Of a stretch of DNA of 39,385 nt, positions 33,523-39,385 are shown in pieces. Every line of letters starts with the position of its first letter. Position 1 is the first letter of the stretch. This DNA comes from CAIOZW01 sp049317725 (GTDB lineage: Bacteria; Acidobacteriota; Blastocatellia; RBC074), in contig JBMOHS010000013.1 in NCBI GenBank assembly GCA_049317725.1, positions 1 through 39,385 of the forward strand, given 5' to 3'. Under the pieces are notes generated by a model, which was not told the DNA's origin, ran no database searches, and saw only the letters and a list, made by a program, of their open reading frames with translations. The position numbers were made by a program, and so were the translations under genes.

Positions 33523-36498
33523 TCAGAACCCAAAGCGGATATTGAAATCCATTTGGCGAGCGGGACCGGCACTGCTCGATCGGCCAAAGAAGGAGGACCC
33601 GAGCACGCCGCCAATCTGTCCGAAGTTGACCCGGTTGAAGAGATTGGTCACGCCGACGGTGAAGGTGATGGTGTAGCGAGCGCCCTCAACACCACCGCCC
33701 ATCATTCCCGGACCGCCCCCAAATCCGCCACGACCACCACCACGACCTCCCATTCCACCTCCCTGGGGGCCGCCGCCACCACTGGCAGCGGCGGCGGACT
33801 TCCCAATGCCAAAGGACTTGCTGAGGTAGCTATTGACGGTGAAGAGGCCCGGCCCGTAAGCCGGTGTTCCATTCGGGTAGGCCTGTGCCAAGTAGTCCCG
33901 CAACTGAACCAGGGAGCCAGTTCCTCCGAGACAGGAGAGGCCGGGGGGGCAGATCAGCCGGTCGGGGAGCTGACTGTATTGAGCAGGCGTCAGCGGGGTG
34001 TTGCGCGAGATCCCAAGGGGGCGGTCGTTGATCGTGAAGTCGCCGTTGTCATCCCGGCCAGTGGTCAGGTTGACCGGGGTCCCGGAGGAGGCATTGATGA
34101 AGGTATTGAAGCGGAAGGCCCGCGGAAGATTGTAGAAGCCCCCGACGAAGAAGTTGTGTCGACGATCGGTGAACGCCGGGCCCCACTCCGGTCGCAGGTT
34201 GAAGTTGTCCGCCGGGACGCCGGTCGCGCCATCCGCGTCATTCCGCGTCCAGGAGAGGGTGTAGTTCCCAAAGAAGCTGAAGGTCTGGCTGAATCGGCGA
34301 TTGAGCCCGAACTGGAAGCCATTGTACTCCGACCGTGCGGTCGACTCGAGCGAGAAGACGTTCCCGGTCAGCGGATCTGGGCGCGTCGTCGTTCCCGGAA
34401 GCGGAGCATTGATGTTACGGGAGCGAAACTGGTTGATCCCACGGGTCGAGATGTAGGTGACGGTTCCAATGATCCCCCCGAAGAGCTGCTGTTCGACACC
34501 GAGGCTGGTATTGACGGTAGACGGGGCCCGGAGGGTGGGGTCGAGAACGCGCAGCACCGTGTTTCCAATCTCGAGGTTGGGGCTCCCGATGAAGGGATCC
34601 GCCGGGTTATAGACCGGATTACGGATGATGATGCTCTCCTGTCGACGGCCATCGAAGCGGAGGGTATTCTCGTAGAGCCCGCCGTTCAAGCGGCTGAAGA
34701 AGATCCCCCCACCGAGCCGAATGGTCGTCTTGTTGCTCTTGAAGGGAGACCAGGCGATGCCCACCCGCGGAGCGAAGTTGACCCGATCCTGCAGGACGTT
34801 CTGGAACTCATGACGCACGCCAAAGGAGAGCGTGAAGTTTCTCGCCATGCGGAAGTCGTCCTGGGCAAACCAGCCCGCCCGGTAGACATTGTAGGCGACG
34901 AGCGGGTTCCCGCGATTGACGGTGTACTGGGTGGCACGCGCCTGCGAGTTTCCCGGATTGTTGACCGCGAAGCGGTACTGTTCGAGACTCGAGAAGGTGT
35001 AGGTTCCGTTGAAGTTGCTCCCGCTGAGGTTGCGGATCCGATCGTACTCAATCTGGAAGCCCCCCTTGACCGTGTGCTTCTTGCCGTCGGTATAGGTCAG
35101 GTAGTCCTGCCATTCGAGCGAGTGGGTCCGAGTGTCGTTCGGACAGCAGGTGGAGCCACCGCCGTTGAAAGAGTCGAGGACGTTGATGGCCAAGCTGTCG
35201 GTTCGGGCCGAGAGCTCGCTGGTATCCCGTTGAAACTGGAGTCGAGTCTCGTGGATCAGCTTGGAGTTGATGATCCAAGTCTCCCCAATGCGGAGATTAT
35301 GGGAGCGCCCGTACGAGTCAGACCCGCGCTCAGGCAGGAGTTGACTCCCTCCCCCGCCGAGGCCACCTCCGCCGCCGCCACCGAAACCGCCGCCGCCGAA
35401 CCCAAAACCAAAGCCCCCACCAAAGCGCACGGCGAACTCACGATTGAGCGCGTTGGTCCGTCGGTAGTCGTAGTTGACGTTGAGCGTGTTGTTGCTGTTG
35501 AGGAGGAGATCGAAGCGGGCGCCGAGCGACGTCGTCTCGTTGACTCCCGGCACGTTGATCGAGAGGGGGCCGGTCAGGGTCGTCGCGACCGTCGGGTTGC
35601 TGCCATCGGTCTGGTTGTAGTCGGCATTAACCTGGAAAGAGATCTTCTTCGGGACGAGGGGCCCACCAAAGTTGAACCCGTACTGCTGCTGGGTCGCCTC
35701 GGGACGCACGAGCGCGAAGGCGTTCCGGGCATCAGTGCCCGAGTTGCGGTAGCCAAAACGGCCAGAGCCGCGCCAGCGGTCATTGCCAGGCTTGGTGATG
35801 ATCTCGACACGGGAGAAGCCGGGGTTCGAGAACTCGGCCGAGAAGGGGTTCTGATTGATGCGGATCTGTTGGATCGATTCCTTGGGTGGAAGCCTGCCAC
35901 CGCTGAAGCCATCGACGAGGATCTGGGCGCCCCCCATGCTGCCAGCCGCCGAGCCGCCCAACGCGTTGAGGAAGTCCCGCAGGTCATCCTCGTTATCGGG
36001 CAGATTCTGAATGAACTCCTCACCAAGGACGGTTGCGGACATGTTCTGATCCGGTTCAGTGGAGATGGTCGAGGTGTTAGCAGCAACCTCCTGGACGATA
36101 TTGACTGCCGCAACGGTCATGACGATCGTCAGGAGCGGGTCCTGAATCGGAATCTGGAGCTGAGTGTTGAGATATGGGGCAAAGCCCTCAAAGGTACTGG
36201 CGATCGTGTACGTCCCCGCAGGAATTCCCGAGAGGGAGAACTCACCGTTGTAGTTGCTCTTGGTCTTTCGTTCCCGTCCGTCCTTGTCCGTGACGCGGAC
36301 CTCGGCGTTGGGAATGACCGCCCCAAACTCGTCGACGACCTGCCCACGCAGCACCACGGTCTGAGCCAAGCCAGCCTGTGTCGAAAACAGCAACAAAGAC
36401 AGGGCAGTGAGAAGGATTGCCCCCCTCCGCTGCGCTTCATTCCGGAGACAAGCCCACGTCCCAATTGGGTGGCCCTGCTGAAAATCCAAACTCGCCAT
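33523..36498 (-). CDS. Outer-membrane TonB-dependent receptor with carboxypeptidase-regulatory-like domain
   Basis: The 991-residue product has a signal peptide (ends near TQAGLAQ). Residues about 47-135 form a CarboxypepD_reg-like domain (VVLRGQVVDEFGAVIPNAEVRV, GEFSLSGIPAGTYTI). A plug (about 145-240, LDDGFSGG-like VDGFSGGRLPPKESIQQIRINQNPFSAEFSNPGFSRVEI) follows, then the beta-barrel to a C-terminal aromatic, FNIRFGF. Such Oar-like receptors take up large substrates and are greatly expanded in Acidobacteriota. Two glycine-rich insertions (about 365-400 and 900-930, including GGGGGGGLGGGGSQ and GGRGGGRGGFGGG) interrupt it, probably extracellular loops. ATG at 36498 follows GGAAGGA. A likely energiser is the TonB/TolA-like protein at 5177-6016, or others elsewhere. 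Confidence 0.93.
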   Translation of the reverse strand: MASLDFQQGHPIGTWACLRNEAQRRGAILLTALSLLLFSTQAGLAQTVVLRGQVVDEFGAVIPNAEVRVTDKDGRERKTKSNYNGEFSLSGIPAGTYTIASTFEGFAPYLNTQLQIPIQDPLLTIVMTVAAVNIVQEVAANTSTISTEPDQNMSATVLGEEFIQNLPDNEDDLRDFLNALGGSAAGSMGGAQILVDGFSGGRLPPKESIQQIRINQNPFSAEFSNPGFSRVEIITKPGNDRWRGSGRFGYRNSGTDARNAFALVRPEATQQQYGFNFGGPLVPKKISFQVNADYNQTDGSNPTVATTLTGPLSINVPGVNETTSLGARFDLLLNSNNTLNVNYDYRRTNALNREFAVRFGGGFGFGFGGGGFGGGGGGGLGGGGSQLLPERGSDSYGRSHNLRIGETWIINSKLIHETRLQFQRDTSELSARTDSLAINVLDSFNGGGSTCCPNDTRTHSLEWQDYLTYTDGKKHTVKGGFQIEYDRIRNLSGSNFNGTYTFSSLEQYRFAVNNPGNSQARATQYTVNRGNPLVAYNVYRAGWFAQDDFRMARNFTLSFGVRHEFQNVLQDRVNFAPRVGIAWSPFKSNKTTIRLGGGIFFSRLNGGLYENTLRFDGRRQESIIIRNPVYNPADPFIGSPNLEIGNTVLRVLDPTLRAPSTVNTSLGVEQQLFGGIIGTVTYISTRGINQFRSRNINAPLPGTTTRPDPLTGNVFSLESTARSEYNGFQFGLNRRFSQTFSFFGNYTLSWTRNDADGATGVPADNFNLRPEWGPAFTDRRHNFFVGGFYNLPRAFRFNTFINASSGTPVNLTTGRDDNGDFTINDRPLGISRNTPLTPAQYSQLPDRLICPPGLSCLGGTGSLVQLRDYLAQAYPNGTPAYGPGLFTVNSYLSKSFGIGKSAAAASGGGGPQGGGMGGRGGGRGGFGGGPGMMGGGVEGARYTITFTVGVTNLFNRVNFGQIGGVLGSSFFGRSSSAGPARQMDFNIRFGF

Positions 36499-36697
36499 AA
36501 TCCTTCCGCTCCCTCTCTTTGATCTCTTGGATCATCGTTGTTCTGTGTCGCCTGTCTGGCGTTCTGTTCGGCTCTCTGGACGCGAGACGGGTCTGGGCAG
36601 ACCAGGACAGGTCTGTCACACCGTTTCGTCGGATCAAAGAGGCCGTCGTCAAGTACGAGTTGGGCTTCGGTGGAGTTACATCTTTTCCTGGGGGAGA

Positions 36698-36740
36698 ATT
36701 GTAAATATCTGGTAAATCCTGGTAAGTCCTGGTAAGTCCT
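36698..36740 (-). promoter_or_regulatory. Possible receptor promoter overlapping decamer repeats
   Basis: Minus strand: TACAAT (36698-36703) is a fair -10 box; the -35 position falls inside the decamer array (TTACCA). Transcription near 36690 would give a leader of about 190 nt before the receptor ATG at 36498. Confidence 0.3.
36711..36740. repeat. Three tandem copies of a 10-bp unit upstream of the receptor gene
   Basis: GGTAAATCCT, GGTAAGTCCT, GGTAAGTCCT at 36711, 36721 and 36731, followed by a run of G. The 10-bp period equals a DNA turn. Confidence 0.85.
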
Positions 36741-36984
36741 GGGGGGCTTGGATGAGCACCATCAGGGAGCAGAACGAGCCCAGACCTAAGATTGACAGGG
36801 TCTCCACTTTCACGTAGCGTGTCGATATTACCCAGAGAGGGGAGATAATGCTCTTCTTTGTCATTGTGAGTGTCGATTGAAGGAATCCCCCGGCTCGACG
36901 TCGAAGCATCATTGGTCATCGTGCGAAGAGCAGCCCTTGAGAAGTGGGCGAGAGCAGAGTGGGGAGAGGGGATGAGTGGGGACC

Positions 36985-37944
36985 ATGCCGAGTAGAAATC
37001 GAAGAATCGTCCTTTCCGCGCTGGTTATCCTCGGTGGGCTGACCTTTGCCGGGCTGGAGGGGAGTGCAATGGAGGAGAAAGCGCCGGGGAGAGAGAAGCC
37101 GCAGGCTCCGTTCGAGGAGCGAGTGCAGCACCGTTACGCGGAGAACAAGGGAGTCAAGATTCACTACGCCGCGCTGGGTGAGCCGAGCGCGCCACTGGTC
37201 GTCATGATCCACGGCTTCCCGGACTTTTGGTATACCTGGCGTCACCAGATGGAGGCCCTCTCGAAGGAGTACTACACCGTCGCCCTGGATCAGCGGGGGT
37301 ACAACCTGAGCGATCGGCCGAAAGGCGGCGAAGAGTACCAGATGAGCAAGCTGGTCGAGGACGTACGGGCAGTGATCCGCGCCTGCGGGCGCGAGCGCGC
37401 GATCGTCGTCGGCCACGATTGGGGAGGAGCCGTCGCCTGGTCCCTGGCGATGATCTCTCCGGAGTCTGTCGAACGCCTGATCATTCTGAACCTGCCCCAC
37501 CCGCGTGGGCTGGCCCGAGAGCTGGTGCGGAATCCGCAACAGCAGAAGAACAGCCAGTACGCGCGGAACTTCCAGCGCCCGGAGGCCCACCTGAGCCTCA
37601 AGGCCGAGCAGTTGGCGGCCTGGGTTACCGATCCAGCAGCGAAGGCCCGCTACATCGAAGCCTTCCAGCGGTCCGATTTCGAAGCGATGCTCCATTATTA
37701 CAAACAGAACTACCCGCGAGAGCCCTACACCGAACCGACGGGTCCCGTCATCAAGGTCAAGGCTCCGGTCCTCATGATCCACGGATTGCAGGACTGGGCC
37801 CTGCTTCCGGGAGGGCTCAATGATACGTGGGAATGGCTCGAGCAGGATTTGACCCTGGTGACCGTCCCTGGGGCTGGCCACTTTGTGCAGCAGGATGCGG
37901 CGGAGACGGTCAGCCGCACGATCCGCATGTGGCTCAACCGCTAG
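36985..37944 (+). CDS. Secreted alpha/beta hydrolase, epoxide-hydrolase-like
   Basis: The 319-residue product has a signal peptide (about 1-29). The epoxide hydrolase pattern is visible: HGFPDFWYTWR (oxyanion HGFP), nucleophile Asp145 in GHDWGG, charge-relay Asp270 in HGLQDWALLPG, His299 in GAGHFVQQ. Tyrosines in a cap helix (YYKQNYPREPY) may be the epoxide-activating residues. With Asp as nucleophile it is an epoxide hydrolase or haloalkane-dehalogenase relative, not a serine esterase. ATG at 36985 is preferred to GTG 36976; GTGGGGA precedes it. The DegT aminotransferase follows after 75 bases in the same direction. Confidence 0.85.
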   Translation: MPSRNRRIVLSALVILGGLTFAGLEGSAMEEKAPGREKPQAPFEERVQHRYAENKGVKIHYAALGEPSAPLVVMIHGFPDFWYTWRHQMEALSKEYYTVALDQRGYNLSDRPKGGEEYQMSKLVEDVRAVIRACGRERAIVVGHDWGGAVAWSLAMISPESVERLIILNLPHPRGLARELVRNPQQQKNSQYARNFQRPEAHLSLKAEQLAAWVTDPAAKARYIEAFQRSDFEAMLHYYKQNYPREPYTEPTGPVIKVKAPVLMIHGLQDWALLPGGLNDTWEWLEQDLTLVTVPGAGHFVQQDAAETVSRTIRMWLNR

Positions 37945-38019
37945 CCGGGGAGGCTTGTCAGCCCGAGAGGCTGGATGAGAAGAAGGTAGAAGAAGCTTGC
38001 TTAGGGAGGAGATGGAACG

Positions 38020-39315
38020 ATGAAGTTGGCGTTGCGAGGTGGAACACCGGTACGAACGAGCCCCTTTCCCGCTTGGCCAATCTACGATGGCCGGGAGGCG
38101 GCCGGGCTGCAGTCGGTACTTGAGAGCCGGAACTGGGGAGGATACCCCTGTCCGAACGACTTGGCGCGCGAGCTGGGGAAGCGATTCGCGGTGGCGCACA
38201 CGGCCAAGTACGGCGTGGCGGTGACGAACGGGACGGTCTCGCTCGAACTGGCGCTCCAGGCAGCCGGAATTGGGTATGGCGATGAGGTGCTGGTGCCGGC
38301 CTATACTTGGGAAGGCACGGCGGCGGCGGTCCTCTTCTCAGGAGCGACCCCGGTCTTCCTCGACGTCGATCCCGAGACCTACTGTCTTGATGCAAACCTG
38401 ATCGAAGGCGCACTGACGCCGCGAACCCGGGCGATCATCCCGGTCCATCTCGGATTCCGTTTCGCGGATATGGACGCGATCATGGCGATCGCCGAGCGTC
38501 ATCAGCTCTTTGTCCTGGAAGATTGTGCCCACGCGCACGGGGGGCGCTGGAGAGACCAGGGTGCGGGCTCGATCGGCCACGCTGGCAGCTTCTCGTTTCA
38601 GACGAGCAAGTTGATGACCGCCGGAGAGGGTGGGATGGTCACGACCAACGACATTGAGCTTGCTGACCAGGTGATCCGCTTGGCCAACTGTGGCCGTCCC
38701 CCGCGGCGGGAGACGAAAGGCAAACCGGGGCTGGGCCACAACTACCGGATGACAGAGTTTCAGGCAGCGATCCTGCTGGTACAACTGGAGCGGTTGGAGG
38801 AGCAGACGCTCCTGCGCGAGCGGCTGACGGCTCGACTCGAAGCCGGGCTGGCCGGGCTCCCGGGCATCTCCTGCCTGCCGCGGGACGAGCGCATCACCCG
38901 ACAAGCGAGCTACCATTACGTCTTCCGCTTCCACCCGGAGGCCTTCCCAGGGGTCCATCGCGACGCCTTCGTCGTCGCCCTCAAAGCCGAAGGAATTCCG
39001 TGTGATGGGCGTTTTTATGAAGCGGTCTACCGATCGTCGCTCTTCGAGTTTGCCGCGGAGAAGTACCCAGGCTGGGCAGAGGGAAGAAAGGATTTCTCCT
39101 GTCCAGTTGCCGAACGGGCGGGCTACGACGAGTCCGTCTGGCTGCCCCACCAGATCTTCCTTGGCGGAGAGCGGGAGGTCGACGACTTGGTGGCCGCCAT
39201 CCGAAAGGTGGTCGAGCACATCGGCGAGTTGGCCCACTTCGAGGACGAGCGGATCCGGATCCAAGGCATGTCACGGGCCCAGCGGGCGCTCCTCGAAGTC
39301 AAGCCTCCTTACTAG
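38020..39315 (+). CDS. DegT/DnrJ/EryC1/StrS-family PLP aminotransferase
   Basis: The 431-residue product begins MKLALRGGTPVRTSPFPAWP, the usual N-terminus of the StrS/AHBA-synthase/inosose-aminotransferase group. GVAVTNGTVSLELAL, LVPAYTWEGTAAAVL, LEDCAHAHGG (Asp168 on the PLP ring) and SFSFQTSKLMTAGEGG (Lys197 Schiff base) follow. These enzymes transfer an amino group to keto-sugars or cyclitols. Compared with sugar aminotransferases near lipopolysaccharide genes it has no glycosyltransferase neighbours here. ATG at 38020 has GGGAGGAG 8 bases upstream. Confidence 0.92.
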   Translation: MKLALRGGTPVRTSPFPAWPIYDGREAAGLQSVLESRNWGGYPCPNDLARELGKRFAVAHTAKYGVAVTNGTVSLELALQAAGIGYGDEVLVPAYTWEGTAAAVLFSGATPVFLDVDPETYCLDANLIEGALTPRTRAIIPVHLGFRFADMDAIMAIAERHQLFVLEDCAHAHGGRWRDQGAGSIGHAGSFSFQTSKLMTAGEGGMVTTNDIELADQVIRLANCGRPPRRETKGKPGLGHNYRMTEFQAAILLVQLERLEEQTLLRERLTARLEAGLAGLPGISCLPRDERITRQASYHYVFRFHPEAFPGVHRDAFVVALKAEGIPCDGRFYEAVYRSSLFEFAAEKYPGWAEGRKDFSCPVAERAGYDESVWLPHQIFLGGEREVDDLVAAIRKVVEHIGELAHFEDERIRIQGMSRAQRALLEVKPPY

Positions 39316-39316
39316 G

Positions 39317-39385
39317 GGCGAGGGGTGAGGGACGAGGGATGAGGGATGAGGGATGAGGGATGAGGAGTGAGGGGTGAGGGATGAG
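39317..39385. repeat. Heptamer tandem repeat at the right edge
   Basis: Units such as GAGGGAT and GAGGGGT/GAGGGAC repeat from about 39317 to the last base, two bases after the aminotransferase stop. It is G/A-rich on the plus strand and continues past the window, so its length is unknown. Confidence 0.85.

Larger units (their letters stand above)
36499..36984. other. Gene-free divergent region between the receptor and the epoxide-hydrolase-like gene
   Basis: About 486 bases, the longest non-coding stretch. It contains a tandem decamer (36711-36740) and a possible receptor promoter (36698-36703 -10). The small frames in it (about 60 codons) look non-coding. No promoter of the plus-strand gene could be chosen. 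Confidence 0.5.

Noticed and set aside
33493..36522. 1009-codon frame on the plus strand opposite the TonB receptor
   Set aside because: It is the antisense shadow of a real 991-residue receptor. Its translation is rich in Arg, Gly, Glu and Val with no domain, as expected from a GC-rich complementary frame.

Overview
The window looks like about 39 kb of a bacterial chromosome of roughly 60% GC, most likely from the phylum Acidobacteriota. The main clue is a very large outer-membrane receptor that combines a carboxypeptidase-regulatory-like domain with a TonB plug and barrel, a family greatly expanded in that phylum. The complete Tol-Pal cluster and the many secreted TPR, PDZ and HtrA proteins show a diderm envelope. 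The class cannot be decided from the sequence alone. No tRNA, rRNA, insertion sequence, phage gene or CRISPR array was seen.

Layout. 1-446 (-): start of a probable subtilisin-like protease running off the left edge. 826-1521 (+): membrane-anchored TPR protein. 1576-9331 (-): atpD-atpC, then tolQ-tolR-tolA/tonB-tolB-pal-cpoB, so energy coupling and envelope constriction genes lie head to tail. 9598-14207 (-): DinG-family helicase, secreted M20 peptidase, quinone-oxidoreductase-like enzyme. 14533-15874 (+): queE-queC for 7-deazaguanine synthesis. 16196-19230 (+): secreted regulatory-domain/TPR protein and an HtrA protease. 19478-22606 (-): secreted unknown and an M1-aminopeptidase-like protein with TPRs that has lost all three zinc ligands. 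22928-24317 (+): lasso-peptide-B2-like cysteine peptidase overlapping a phytanoyl-CoA-dioxygenase-like enzyme. 24457-28637 (-): secreted helical-repeat protein, two-PDZ protein, long-chain acyl-CoA synthetase. 28945-33413 (+): translation block rplM-rpsI-rpsB-tsf-pyrH-frr. 33523-36498 (-): TonB-dependent receptor. 36985-39315 (+): epoxide-hydrolase-like enzyme and a DegT/StrS aminotransferase. The right edge is a heptamer tandem repeat.

Most interesting region: 19478-24317. A zinc-less M1 pseudopeptidase and a B2-like/Fe(II)-2OG-oxygenase pair are transcribed away from each other. Their two predicted promoters stand back to back, and both -35 boxes lie inside one 16-bp palindrome (22839-22854), which suggests shared control. 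This could be an undescribed peptide-handling or peptide-modifying module; that is inference, because no precursor peptide, lasso cyclase or regulator is recognisable nearby.

Second: rplM, an essential gene, carries an in-frame TAG at codon 13 just before the conserved N-terminal strand, downstream of a near-perfect promoter. Third: several intergenic regions hold tandem repeats of 7-10 bp, some beside predicted promoters.
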